The notes under the pieces were generated by a model. It was not told the origin of the DNA. It was given only the letters and a program-made list of their open reading frames with translations, and searched no databases. Positions 24,411-32,394 of a stretch of DNA of 37,581 nt are shown in pieces (position 1 is the first letter of the stretch; each line of letters begins with the position of its first letter). Source of the stretch: Alphaproteobacteria bacterium (GTDB lineage: Bacteria; Pseudomonadota; Alphaproteobacteria; RF32; CAG-239); NCBI GenBank assembly GCA_017939155.1, contig JAGAZZ010000048.1, positions 87,083 to 124,663 on the forward strand, written 5' to 3'. The position numbers were made by a program, and so were the translations under genes.

Positions 24411-24487
24411 AATGCTCTTTAACTTTTTTTAACTTGTTTTATATAATATACAGCAAGATTTCAAACCGGTTATTTTAAGGAAAAACG

Positions 24488-24841
24488 ATGAAACGCATTT
24501 TTTTAAGTCTGCTTTTAGTCATAACCTGCTTTCTGTCAGCCTGTCAGGAAGAAACAAAAACCAACCGAATTTATGTCTTTTCCCAACCCGGTTGCGGACA
24601 TTGCGAACACGCTAAAGCTTATATGGACAGATATTACAAAAACTATGATATAAAAGACTTAAATATCCGCGAGGGTGAAAATATGAGCTATCTCTTGCGC
24701 TACGCCCGCAAATTCAAAGTCTCAGAGCAAAACTTAGGCACGCCGTTTATCATTTTAGGCAATCACTACATTATGGGCTGGGGCGCTGAACAACAAAAAA
24801 GGTTTAACGTCTTGGCAAAACAATTCTCCCCGAAGAAATAA
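24488..24841 (+). CDS. thioredoxin-fold lipoprotein with CGHC motif
   Basis: 117 aa. A signal peptide ends in the lipobox LSAC (Cys 19), so the protein is a periplasm-facing lipoprotein. RIYVFSQPGCGHCEHAK holds a CGHC redox motif at the start of the first helix, the arrangement of glutaredoxins and thioredoxins, and GTPFII supplies the cis-proline. The length suits a glutaredoxin-like fold. It may reduce or isomerise disulfides in the envelope, which is of interest because the DsbD-like protein in this window lacks redox cysteines. AAGGA precedes the ATG; a terminator follows. Confidence 0.82.
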   Translation: MKRIFLSLLLVITCFLSACQEETKTNRIYVFSQPGCGHCEHAKAYMDRYYKNYDIKDLNIREGENMSYLLRYARKFKVSEQNLGTPFIILGNHYIMGWGAEQQKRFNVLAKQFSPKK

Positions 24842-24844
24842 TAT

Positions 24845-24870
24845 AAAAAGCGGCATAAACAGCCGCTTTT
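24845..24870 (+). terminator. terminator of gene 24488
   Basis: AAAAGCGGC/GCCGCTTTT stem with a seven-base loop directly after the stop. Confidence 0.8.
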
Positions 24871-24946
24871 ACTTTATAAAACGTCTCTCCACAAACCTTC
24901 CTCTAAATTTAATAGAACGTTCTTGTGGTAAATCCTTGTTTTTTTG

Positions 24947-24975
24947 TTGCACAAGCAAAATACCGGCTCTATAAA
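24947..24975 (+). promoter_or_regulatory. promoter of glycosyltransferase operon
   Basis: TTGCAC (24947-24952), a 17-base spacer and TATAAA (24970-24975). Confidence 0.55.
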
Positions 24976-25009
24976 ATAGAGGAAGATTTAGATTATAGAG
25001 GAAACGCTG

Positions 25010-25948
25010 ATGAAACTTTCAATCATAACAATATGTTACAACATAAAAGATGAAATCGAAAGAACTTGCCAAAGTATTGTTGCGCAAACCAACCAAGATT
25101 TTGAGTGGATCGTTGTTGACGGGGGCTCTACTGACGGCACCAAGGAAATCTTAGAAAAGTATAAAGAGCGTATCAATATCTTCATTTCCGAGCCGGACAC
25201 CGGTATTTATAACGCCATGAACAAAGGCATAAAAAAAGCCTCCGGCGAATACTTAAACTTTATGAACGGCGGCGACAGCTTCGCCTCAGCAGACGTCATC
25301 GAAAAGTTTTATAACGCAGACATACAAAACGCTGATGTGATTTATGGGAATATGAATTTTATCAAAAAAAACGGAAAGAAGGTGTTGCGGAGCTATCCTG
25401 AACATATTGATAAAATTTATTTAGTATATCATTGTATCAACCATCAATCCTCTTTTATTCGTAAAACATTGTTTGAACAATATGGGCAGTATAACGAAAA
25501 TTATAAAATAGTAAGCGATTGGGAAAAGTGGATTGTTTTCATAGAAAATTCATGTGTTTTTCGCCATTGGAACGAAACAGTTGCCGATTTTCAAGATGGC
25601 GGTGTAGGTTCCGTCACAACATCTCGTCTTATTAAAGAAAGAGAAAGTGTTTTAGCTGAGTATTTTACTGAGGAAGAACTTAAACATATTATAGAAATTT
25701 GCAAAAACGTAAAAATGAAGTTTTATCTTTTTCACGTCATCCCCTTTTATAAAATTGTTAAAACATACGTTTCTTCAAGCTACTATCTTTTTGGTCTTAT
25801 TCCAATTTATAAAATTAAAAAGAAGACGGGAAAATCTAAACATTATCTTTTTAATTTCCTACCAATTTATAAAATTAAGAAAAATATCAATAAATCTAAA
25901 CACTATCTTTTCGGTTTTATCCCTTTCTTAAAAATAAAGGAAAAATAA
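25010..25948 (+). CDS. family 2 glycosyltransferase with C-terminal 20-residue repeats
   Basis: 312 aa. The GT-A fold is clear: MKLSIITICYN, WIVVDGGSTDGT, SEPDTGIYNAMNKGI, and an NGGDSF segment at the metal/sugar site, as in GT2 enzymes such as WcaA-type. No membrane segment is obvious, so the enzyme is cytosolic or peripheral. From residue 238 to the end there are four 20-residue repeats of the form (F/Y/H)-Y-L-F-x2-(I/L)-P-x-(Y/L)-K-I, followed by basic residues (last one truncated at 15). GAGGAAA precedes the ATG. The next gene starts one base after this stop. Probably builds a surface glycan; donor and acceptor unknown. Confidence 0.9.
   Translation: MKLSIITICYNIKDEIERTCQSIVAQTNQDFEWIVVDGGSTDGTKEILEKYKERINIFISEPDTGIYNAMNKGIKKASGEYLNFMNGGDSFASADVIEKFYNADIQNADVIYGNMNFIKKNGKKVLRSYPEHIDKIYLVYHCINHQSSFIRKTLFEQYGQYNENYKIVSDWEKWIVFIENSCVFRHWNETVADFQDGGVGSVTTSRLIKERESVLAEYFTEEELKHIIEICKNVKMKFYLFHVIPFYKIVKTYVSSSYYLFGLIPIYKIKKKTGKSKHYLFNFLPIYKIKKNINKSKHYLFGFIPFLKIKEK
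25721..25945 (+). repeat. four 60-bp/20-aa repeats at 3' end of GT2 gene
   Basis: The repeats start at residues 238, 258, 278 and 298. Each carries YLF then a Pro-containing hydrophobic block and KI(K)-rich basic end; the same unit occurs twice at the end of the second GT2 gene. Confidence 0.9.
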
Positions 25949-25949
25949 A

Positions 25950-26366
25950 ATGGTAAAGGTTTTTGTTTCGGGGTGTTTTGATGTGCTTCACAGCGGGCAT
26001 ATCCGTTTTTTTGAAGAAGCCGCACGTTATGGGGATTTATATGTTTCCCTCGGCTCGGATAAAACTGTTGCGGAACTTAAAAACCGCCCGACACTTTATA
26101 ATGAACAAGAACGCCTTTATATGGTGTCTGCGATTAAATTCGTTCACCAGGCTTTTATCGCCAAAGGTAAGGGAAAACTTGATTTTTTAGAAGAATTGAA
26201 GACAATAAAGCCGGATTATTTTTTCGTCAATTCTGACGGTGACAGCCTAGAAAAACGCACCGCTGTCGAGGCTTTGGGGATACGTTACATCGTTTCAACC
26301 CGTATCCCGAAAGATTTGTTGCCGGTTCGTTCCACAACAAGCATAAGAATGAGTTTGAGAAAATGA
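25950..26366 (+). CDS. cytidylyltransferase-like nucleotidyltransferase
   Basis: 138 aa, typical of the small nucleotidyltransferase family that includes glycerol-3-phosphate cytidylyltransferase and RfaE2/HldE C-domain. GCFDVLHSGHIRF carries the HxGH nucleotide-binding motif, and RSTTS near the end is the second nucleotide motif. It would make an activated sugar or polyol (CDP- or ADP-linked) for the neighbouring transferases; which one cannot be told. It overlaps the next gene by four bases (ATGA), indicating tight translation coupling. Confidence 0.88.
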   Translation: MVKVFVSGCFDVLHSGHIRFFEEAARYGDLYVSLGSDKTVAELKNRPTLYNEQERLYMVSAIKFVHQAFIAKGKGKLDFLEELKTIKPDYFFVNSDGDSLEKRTAVEALGIRYIVSTRIPKDLLPVRSTTSIRMSLRK

Positions 26367-27394
26367 AACAAAACCAATATAATTTTAAAATAAGTGTCAT
26401 CGTCCCCGTATATAATGTCGAAAAATATATTGAGAAGTGTGTTAAAAGCCTTTTGGCTCAGAGCTTAAAAGAATTAGAAATCATATTTATTGATGATAGA
26501 GGAACGGATAATTCGGTTAATATCATAAAAAAATATGTTTCAGAAAACAGTGGGATAAAAATATTATCTAATGAAACAAATCAAGGAGTAGCTGCTTCTC
26601 GCAATCGCGGAATGAAAATAGCACAAGGTGAGTTTATTGCTTTTCTTGATGCAGATGATTGGGTCGAAAAAGATTTTTATGAAAAGTTATATGAAAAAGC
26701 AATTGAAGAAAATGCAGATATTGTAAGGGGGCAAGTGGTATATGAAAACAAAGGAGAACAAAAAACAAATAAAGAAGTAGAGCATAAAATAAAGCAGATT
26801 GCTGAAGCAAAAAGGTTTATTCCCATTGCCTATAATTGGGGATTTTGGCTCTCAATTTATAAAAAAGAGTTACTGGAAAAAAATTGTTTGGAATTTCCTT
26901 TGCTGACAAATGGAGAAGATATTGTTTTTTTAGTAAAAGCTTTATATTATTGCAAAAAATTTGCTTATGATTTTTCCGCACAATATCACTATGTGCAACA
27001 TCAAGATTCCGCATCTCACAAATATTCGCAAAAATATATAGTTAGTGTTATTTCTCATTTTGCAATGATAATAGAGTTTTTAAATCAGCAACAATTATGC
27101 AAAAAAGACTATGTAGCATATATGAAAAACAACATTTTAAATCCGCTACATAATTATTGGAAAAACTTTGTCGAACAACATGGAACTGCTGTAGATATAC
27201 AATATTTTTTAGAGCAAAGCAATAATATATTTAGGCTTTTAAAATACCAAAAGGATATGGAAATATCGAATTATGTAAATAAAAAAATTTATATTTTTAG
27301 CGTCATTCCCTTATATTTAATTAAGAAAAAAAACAAGGTATCTCGCCATTACCTCTTCGGTATCATTCCTATCTTAAAAATCAAAACCAAGTAA
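26363..27394 (+). CDS. family 2 glycosyltransferase with C-terminal repeats
   Basis: 343 aa. VSVIVPVYNVEKYIEKC-type start (ISVIVPVYN here), IIFIDDRGTDNS, NQGVAASRNRGM and FLDADDW place it in GT2 with a usual DxD. The C-terminus has two 20-residue units of the same YLF..IP..KIK type as in the first gene (residues 309-328 and 329-343). The coding sequence is strikingly AT-rich relative to the flanking genes, especially after base 26360, a sign of recent transfer of this cluster. Third gene of the operon; a bidirectional terminator follows. Confidence 0.9.
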   Translation: MKQNQYNFKISVIVPVYNVEKYIEKCVKSLLAQSLKELEIIFIDDRGTDNSVNIIKKYVSENSGIKILSNETNQGVAASRNRGMKIAQGEFIAFLDADDWVEKDFYEKLYEKAIEENADIVRGQVVYENKGEQKTNKEVEHKIKQIAEAKRFIPIAYNWGFWLSIYKKELLEKNCLEFPLLTNGEDIVFLVKALYYCKKFAYDFSAQYHYVQHQDSASHKYSQKYIVSVISHFAMIIEFLNQQQLCKKDYVAYMKNNILNPLHNYWKNFVEQHGTAVDIQYFLEQSNNIFRLLKYQKDMEISNYVNKKIYIFSVIPLYLIKKKNKVSRHYLFGIIPILKIKTK

Positions 27395-27434
27395 AACAAA
27401 ATCTCCGAAAGGTTGCTTTCGGAGATTTTGTTGT
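27395..27434. terminator. bidirectional terminator between GT operon and rubrerythrin
   Basis: A 17-base perfect stem (27395-27411 with 27416-27432) and GTTG loop between convergent genes. It contains A- and T-rich ends suiting both directions. Confidence 0.9.
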
Positions 27435-27447
27435 GAAATATCAGCGC

Positions 27448-27984
27448 TTATTTGCCAAAATATCTCTTTAACAAACCGTCAAAGCCTCTGCCGTGGCGGG
27501 CTTCGTCTTTGCACATTTCGTGTACGCTGTCATGAATAGCGTCATAGCCGAGTTCTTTGGCAAGCGTGGCAATCTCTTTTTTGCCGGCGCAAGCGCCAAA
27601 TTCTGCGGCGGCGCGCATTTCAACATTTTTCTTGGTTGAGGAAGTGACAACTTCGCCCAGCATTTCGGCAAAACGGGACGCATGGTCGGCTTCTTCAAAC
27701 GCATAGCGTTTAAATGCTTCGGCAATTTCCGGATAGCCCTCACGGTCAGCTTGTCTGCTCATTGCCAAATACATTCCAACCTCACAGCATTCGCCGGTAA
27801 AGTGTTCCCTTAACCCTTTGACAACACGCTCATCTAGCCCTTTTGCAACGCCGATTCTGTGTTCATCAGCATAGTTCTTTTCTTCATCCATCGGTTTAAA
27901 AGTTGTAGCGCCGCAAACCGGACATACCGCGGGCATTTCATCGCTTTCGATAACTTGTCCGCAAACAGTACAAATATATTTCAT
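27448..27984 (-). CDS. rubrerythrin, reverse type (rubredoxin domain first)
   Basis: 178 aa. An N-terminal rubredoxin-like domain has CTVC and CPVC (about residues 5-8 and 21-24). A ferritin-like four-helix domain follows, with Glu and ExxH ligands of a diiron site ([29 protein letters not shown], then [10 protein letters not shown]). Classical rubrerythrins have the rubredoxin at the C-terminus; this order is the reverse-rubrerythrin form of anaerobes, which reduces hydrogen peroxide and oxygen. AAGGACG precedes the start and a consensus promoter lies upstream. Confidence 0.93.
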   Translation of the reverse strand: MKYICTVCGQVIESDEMPAVCPVCGATTFKPMDEEKNYADEHRIGVAKGLDERVVKGLREHFTGECCEVGMYLAMSRQADREGYPEIAEAFKRYAFEEADHASRFAEMLGEVVTSSTKKNVEMRAAAEFGACAGKKEIATLAKELGYDAIHDSVHEMCKDEARHGRGFDGLLKRYFGK

Positions 27985-28021
27985 TTAAAAACGTCCTTAT
28001 AAAAAAAAATATTCCAAATAT

Positions 28022-28050
28022 TATCTAGGTAAAACTTTGCCGATTGTCAA
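28022..28050 (-). promoter_or_regulatory. rubrerythrin promoter
   Basis: On the minus strand perfect TTGACA (28050-28045), a 17-base spacer and TAGATA (28027-28022). Confidence 0.6.
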
Positions 28051-28084
28051 ATACTAAAACCTGTGTACATAAAAAAATTTTATC

Positions 28085-28113
28085 TTGGCAAATCAGTCCC
28101 GCATACATAAACT
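28085..28113 (+). promoter_or_regulatory. promoter of tandem CgeB-like genes
   Basis: TTGGCA (28085-28090), a 17-base spacer and TAAACT (28108-28113), about 60 bases before the start. Confidence 0.5.
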
Positions 28114-28172
28114 AACCTAAACTCTATATTTGTGTAAAAGGGTTTGTGTAATTTTTATCTTAGGAGAATATG

Positions 28173-29186
28173 ATGAGTGATAAAACCATGAAAATTGTCC
28201 TCTCGGTGCTGACCGTCATTTTGTTGGCGCTGATTGCGGCGCTGTTTGTCTTCAAAGGCGGTGCGCAAAAAGCGGACTTAAATAAGCTGGCGCTTCGCAT
28301 AGGGGAATTGCGCCAATATCAAACAATGAGCCACGCCGACACGAATAAAGCGATGGAAAAAGCTTTTTCCCGCATTGGCTATAATGTTGTCGCAACAACC
28401 GAAGACAACCTTTATCCGTCAACCGCCGCTAACGCCGGTGTCAATTTTTACATCCGCGGCTACAATCCGTTTGCCGAGTTGAAGACTAACAAAAAAGCTG
28501 TCAATGTTCTCTATATCAGAGATTATGATTCTCTTTATCCCGAAGAACTGGACGCGTTTGATGGTATTGCCACCCCGTCAAAAGACTTCTATAATTACGT
28601 TATCTCTGCCGGTTATGCCGCCGTTTATCTGCCGGAGTTTACCGATGTGTCGGTTTTTGCCGCTGCTCCGCAAGAAGGCTTAAAGCGTGATTTGCTCTAT
28701 GTTGGCGATAATGACCGTTTCAGCCCGGCTATTTCTGCCGCTCTTGATGCCAAACTTCCGGTTGAAGTTTATGGTCGTTTTTGGAAAGGCAATATTGATG
28801 ACGGATATGTCAAAGGTGAGTATATTCATGAAAATGATTTAGGCGCATATTTTGCTTCTGCGGCTATTAACTTGGTAAATGTTTCAGCTCACGAATCTGA
28901 GCTCGGCATTATTCCGTCCCGTGTTTATGACATTGCTGCCGCCAAAGGCTTTATGTTAGCGCCTTATAACAAAGAAATAGAAGCTACTTTTGGCGATTCT
29001 ATTCCGATGTTTAAGAACGCAGAAGAGTTAAAAACACTCTATAACAAATATATCAAAGACCCGAAGGCGCGTGCAGAGAAAGCCGAAGCAGCTTATCGTA
29101 TCGCCGTTTCCGAATATAACGTTGATGCGTTTGCTCAGCGCTTAAACGGTCTTGTAGAGTTTTTAATCAACGAGAAAAAACTCTAA
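28173..29186 (+). CDS. membrane-anchored CgeB-like glycosyltransferase (GT-B type)
   Basis: 337 aa from the second of two adjacent ATGs; AGGAG is six bases before it. One N-terminal membrane segment (residues ~6-26) is followed by a soluble GT-B-like domain. LLYVGDNDRFSPAI, the VEVYGRFWKGN stretch, GEYIHENDLGAYFASAAINLV and PSRVYDIAAAKGFMLAP match the C-terminal half of CgeB/PF13524-type glycosyltransferases. The topology suggests anchoring, possibly with the domain in the periplasm, which would be unusual for a nucleotide-sugar enzyme. Function unknown. The next gene is a diverged paralogue that starts directly at the stop. Confidence 0.7.
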   Translation: MSDKTMKIVLSVLTVILLALIAALFVFKGGAQKADLNKLALRIGELRQYQTMSHADTNKAMEKAFSRIGYNVVATTEDNLYPSTAANAGVNFYIRGYNPFAELKTNKKAVNVLYIRDYDSLYPEELDAFDGIATPSKDFYNYVISAGYAAVYLPEFTDVSVFAAAPQEGLKRDLLYVGDNDRFSPAISAALDAKLPVEVYGRFWKGNIDDGYVKGEYIHENDLGAYFASAAINLVNVSAHESELGIIPSRVYDIAAAKGFMLAPYNKEIEATFGDSIPMFKNAEELKTLYNKYIKDPKARAEKAEAAYRIAVSEYNVDAFAQRLNGLVEFLINEKKL

Positions 29187-30146
29187 ATGAAATTACAAGC
29201 CGGACATAAAACGCTTTTAGTTCTGGCTGTTCTCCTGACGGCAGTGGTGTTGTGCACCCTGCCGTTCAGAGTTTTAAAACAAGAAACGCTTTATGTGTAC
29301 ACCAAAGGACAATTCTCTTCCGCCGAAGCCGGATTTATAGATGAGCTCAAGCGCTTGGGCTTTGCCGTTAAACTAAATGTTAAAGAACTTCCTAAACCTC
29401 AAACTGCGGCTCTGTGGCTGGATACGCCAAACGCCATGGAAGAGATGAAAAAATCTCAGGCTGAGGTTAATTTTATCTACACAACAGCATATTATCCCTT
29501 GCCCTTAGCCGGACAAACCAAAGCCCTTGTCGTATTAACCCCGTATCGGGAGCTATATGAGCATTATGTCCGCTTTAACCAAAAAACGGCGCTGTTTTCA
29601 TTAGGGATAAATCTCAAAGATTTTTATAACAAGGAAGATAAAAAAATCTATACTGCGCTCTATTATGGCGATAATAACAAAGTTTTTCCGTATGCGGAAG
29701 CCTTAAAACAAAAGAAGGACATCCGCTTTATGGGCGATTTTTGGCCGGCTTCGTTTGAGGCTTTGCAACCCAAAACACAAAAACAAAAAGCTGACATCTT
29801 AAATCAAACCGACATCGTTATTGTTTATAATGCCCCCGCATCTCCGCAGTCTAAAACAATCCCGACTGAACTTGCCGAAGCCGCCGGTTGCGCAACATTA
29901 GTCTTTTCGACGCCAAATTCTGCTGTTTCAAAGCTTTACGGCAATACTGTCATCACCTATGACACACTCCCTGATTTAGAAGAAAAACTTGCTTATTATC
30001 TGAACAAACGCCAGCAAACCAAACACATCGGTCGCACTTTGCAAAAAATAACGATAGAAAAATATAGCTCGGCTGTTACGGCAAAACGTTTTAAAGAAAT
30101 CCTGAACTGGTTAAAACAAAACTCTCCTAAGCCTGCTTTAAGATAA
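29187..30146 (+). CDS. second membrane-anchored CgeB-like glycosyltransferase paralogue
   Basis: 319 aa, start ATG directly abutting the previous TAA. It has an N-terminal membrane segment (~7-27) and the same domain layout; TALYYGDNNKVFPYAEAL and FMGDFWPASF parallel YVGDN and VYGRFW in the first paralogue. The later region that holds the sugar-nucleotide site is less conserved: the paralogue's SRVYDIAA is replaced by PTELAEAAGCATLV. It may be inactive or use a different donor. Its 3' end overlaps the convergent esterase gene by 20 bases. Confidence 0.62.
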   Translation: MKLQAGHKTLLVLAVLLTAVVLCTLPFRVLKQETLYVYTKGQFSSAEAGFIDELKRLGFAVKLNVKELPKPQTAALWLDTPNAMEEMKKSQAEVNFIYTTAYYPLPLAGQTKALVVLTPYRELYEHYVRFNQKTALFSLGINLKDFYNKEDKKIYTALYYGDNNKVFPYAEALKQKKDIRFMGDFWPASFEALQPKTQKQKADILNQTDIVIVYNAPASPQSKTIPTELAEAAGCATLVFSTPNSAVSKLYGNTVITYDTLPDLEEKLAYYLNKRQQTKHIGRTLQKITIEKYSSAVTAKRFKEILNWLKQNSPKPALR

Positions 30147-30822
30147 TCTCGGCCGCGTCTTCCATCTCATCATAAGTCAGCTTATGTTCAATTCCGTCAT
30201 ACTCATAAGCTTCCCAGAAAATATCGTGTTTCTCAAGCCAGTCTTTGGTAAAGCCAAGCGTTTTATATTGCACAAACAAATCATGCGTTCCATGGAACAA
30301 ATAAACCGAGGGTCTTGAGGTAATCTCTTTTTCCAGCATATCTTTTCCCGAGATAACACCGGCAAACGGGAAAACGCCGCCGAGTTCATATCTGCGGGTT
30401 AAGCCGGTATAAATCGCTAACATCGCTCCTTGCGAAAAACCCATAACAAAGGTGTTTTTATTGTTAACGCCATATTCTTTTTGCAAAGCATTGATAAAGC
30501 GGTTAACCCGTTTGGCCATCAGGCTGATACGCTCGCCTGTTTTATTATAAATGGAAATAATTTCATCGGTTGATGTTTCTGGCTTTCTTCTTTTGCGCTC
30601 AGGGTCAACATCGGTTAAAGCGTACCATTGCTTTTTTAAGGGGTTTCGCTCGCTTGCCATATCAGACATCGGCACAATAACGAGCGTATTCTCTAAACGC
30701 TCGGAGAGCATTTTCGCATACGGCTCAACATCTTCAATTGAACTGTTGTAGCCATGCAAAAACACAATCAGTTTTGATATTTTAGCCGAAGAACCATATT
30801 TCTGATAAAAAAATTCCTGCAT
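30127..30822 (-). CDS. alpha/beta hydrolase, phospholipase/carboxylesterase family
   Basis: 231 aa. IVFLHGYNSS (oxyanion region), GFSQGAM with the nucleophile serine, HGTHDLFV with the aspartate, and GIEHKLT with the histidine make the complete triad of PF02230-type esterases (YpfH-like). Cytosolic, no signal peptide. The substrate is unknown. GGAG lies before the ATG. It is convergent with, and overlaps, the CgeB-like gene. Confidence 0.88.
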   Translation of the reverse strand: MQEFFYQKYGSSAKISKLIVFLHGYNSSIEDVEPYAKMLSERLENTLVIVPMSDMASERNPLKKQWYALTDVDPERKRRKPETSTDEIISIYNKTGERISLMAKRVNRFINALQKEYGVNNKNTFVMGFSQGAMLAIYTGLTRRYELGGVFPFAGVISGKDMLEKEITSRPSVYLFHGTHDLFVQYKTLGFTKDWLEKHDIFWEAYEYDGIEHKLTYDEMEDAAEIILKQA

Positions 30823-30927
30823 AATTTTCTCCGTTCATAACGTCAGTCTTCTGTTTAATAAAAAAATGTTAAAAAAAGCCTAATGTTTCTAATAAATTAA
30901 GATTACAAAAAACACGAAAAAAAGTGC

Positions 30928-30956
30928 TTGACAATTCAAAAATCAAGAACTAAAGT
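30928..30956 (+). promoter_or_regulatory. lexA promoter
   Basis: Perfect TTGACA (30928-30933), a 17-base spacer and TAAAGT (30951-30956). The -10 lies inside the SOS box. Confidence 0.75.
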
Positions 30957-30961
30957 AGAAC
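30947..30961 (+). promoter_or_regulatory. SOS box (LexA operator)
   Basis: GAAC-N7-GAAC with spacer TAAAGTA, the direct-repeat operator bound by alphaproteobacterial LexA. It covers the -10 of the lexA promoter, so LexA should repress its own gene. Confidence 0.85.
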
Positions 30962-30988
30962 AAAATAACAGATGAAATCGGAGGAAAT

Positions 30989-31648
30989 ATGTTAACGCCA
31001 AAACAACATAATCTGCTCATATTTATTGATGAGTTTATTAAACAAAACGGTCATTCACCGTCTTTTGAGGAGATGAAGGCAGCCGTCGGCTTAAAGTCAA
31101 AATCAGGCATTCACGCGCTGATAAATTCTCTTGAAGAACGCGGCTTTATCAAAAAACTGGCGCACAAGGCGCGCGCACTGGAAGTTATCAAACTCCCGAA
31201 AACCGAAAATACGCCTTTAGAGCCTGAATTTTCCGCCAATGATAATGGTGAAGCCGAGTTCTCTTTAATGGTGCCGCTCTATGGCAAAATCGCCGCCGGC
31301 ACGCCGATAGAGGCAATTGCCAATCCGTCCGAATATATTTATATCCCCAAAAGCTTTTCCACCTCTTCCGAGCTTTACGCTTTAACAATAGAAGGGGAGT
31401 CTATGGTCGAAGCCGGTATCTTTGACGGTGATACCGCCATTATCCGCCGCTCGGACCGTGCCGATAACGGGCAAATCGTTGTCGCTTTGGTGGATAATGA
31501 AGAGGCAACGCTTAAAGTCTTGGATAAAAAATCCGGTAATGAAGTGTGGCTGTTGCCGTGTAATAAATCATATAATCCGATAAAGCTGACGGCAGACCGT
31601 CTGAAAATCCAAGGCGTGCTATACGGCATTGTCCGCAAATACAGCTAA
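30989..31648 (+). CDS. lexA: LexA repressor
   Basis: 219 aa. An N-terminal winged-helix domain starts with MLTPKQHNLLIFI and has SPSFEEMKAAVGLKSKSGIHALINSL as recognition region, followed by a linker and an S24 protease domain. The Ala-Gly cleavage site is A103-G104, the catalytic serine S138 (GESMV) and lysine K176 (ATLKVL). RecA-stimulated self-cleavage lifts repression of DNA-damage genes. GGAGG precedes the ATG. The SOS box overlaps the promoter. mtnN follows after 12 bases and is probably co-transcribed. Confidence 0.96.
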   Translation: MLTPKQHNLLIFIDEFIKQNGHSPSFEEMKAAVGLKSKSGIHALINSLEERGFIKKLAHKARALEVIKLPKTENTPLEPEFSANDNGEAEFSLMVPLYGKIAAGTPIEAIANPSEYIYIPKSFSTSSELYALTIEGESMVEAGIFDGDTAIIRRSDRADNGQIVVALVDNEEATLKVLDKKSGNEVWLLPCNKSYNPIKLTADRLKIQGVLYGIVRKYS

Positions 31649-31660
31649 AGGAGAATAGTC

Positions 31661-32311
31661 TTGAAAATAGCACTCATAACAGCTATGCAATGCGAATATG
31701 ACGCCGTTGCTTCATTGTATCATTTTAACAGCGAGGGCAGGGCGGTTGCCTACGGTCATGACCTGATGTTGATTAAATCCGGTATCGGCAAGGTGAACGG
31801 AGCGCTTGCCGCGATGAAAGCCTGCCTTGCCAATGTAGATTTGGTGATAAACACCGGTCTTGCCGGCGGAATTGACAGTTGCTTATCCCAAGGCGACATC
31901 GTTTTGGCTGATAAAACCTGTTATCATGACGTCTGGTGCGGTTCTCCGAATGAAAAAGGGCAGGTGCAGGATTTGCCGCTTTATTATGAAGTCCCGCAAA
32001 AAGTGCTTAAAGCCGTTTCCTCTGCCGCACCGGAGTTTAAAACCGGGCTTATCGTTACCGGTGACGTTTTTTTAACCGACCCCATCCGCTTAAAAGAAAT
32101 CAAAGCAGATTTTAAATCCGCTTTGGCTGTCGATATGGAAAGTGCCGCGGTTGCCCAAACTTGTCATATTCATCACAAGCCATATCTCTCGCTTCGCATC
32201 ATCAGCGATGTTGTCGGCAAAGAAACGCAACTAAACGATTATGATAATTTTTGGCAGAATATGCCACAAAAGGCTTCGCAAATGGTCGATACGGTGTTAA
32301 AAAATTTGTAA
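31661..32311 (+). CDS. mtnN: MTA/SAH nucleosidase-like phosphorylase family protein
   Basis: 216 aa with a TTG start at 31661. AAGGAG eight bases upstream, and the conserved start KIALITAMQCEYDAV (compare MKIGIIGAMEEEV in E. coli), fix it. IKSGIGKVNGAL, INTGLAGGID, VTGDVFLTDP, and VDMESAAVAQ with RIISD correspond to the purine-nucleosidase fold, with the catalytic acidic residue in ISD. It would hydrolyse 5'-methylthioadenosine and S-adenosylhomocysteine. A terminator follows. Confidence 0.85.
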   Translation: MKIALITAMQCEYDAVASLYHFNSEGRAVAYGHDLMLIKSGIGKVNGALAAMKACLANVDLVINTGLAGGIDSCLSQGDIVLADKTCYHDVWCGSPNEKGQVQDLPLYYEVPQKVLKAVSSAAPEFKTGLIVTGDVFLTDPIRLKEIKADFKSALAVDMESAAVAQTCHIHHKPYLSLRIISDVVGKETQLNDYDNFWQNMPQKASQMVDTVLKNL

Positions 32312-32343
32312 ACTCCCCATATTATTATGCCGTTTCACAAAAT

Positions 32344-32371
32344 AAAAACCCGCGGTTTCGCGGGCTTTTTT
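32344..32371 (+). terminator. mtnN terminator
   Basis: CCCGCG/CGCGGG stem with a GTTT loop, A-rich on the left and CTTTTTT on the right. Confidence 0.9.
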
Positions 32372-32394
32372 GTGCAAAACACAGTCTTTCTTTT

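Noticed and set aside
24911-24924. GAACGTTC near the glycosyltransferase operon as a second SOS box
   Set aside because: It is an inverted GAAC/GTTC with no seven-base spacer, not the direct repeat used at lexA.
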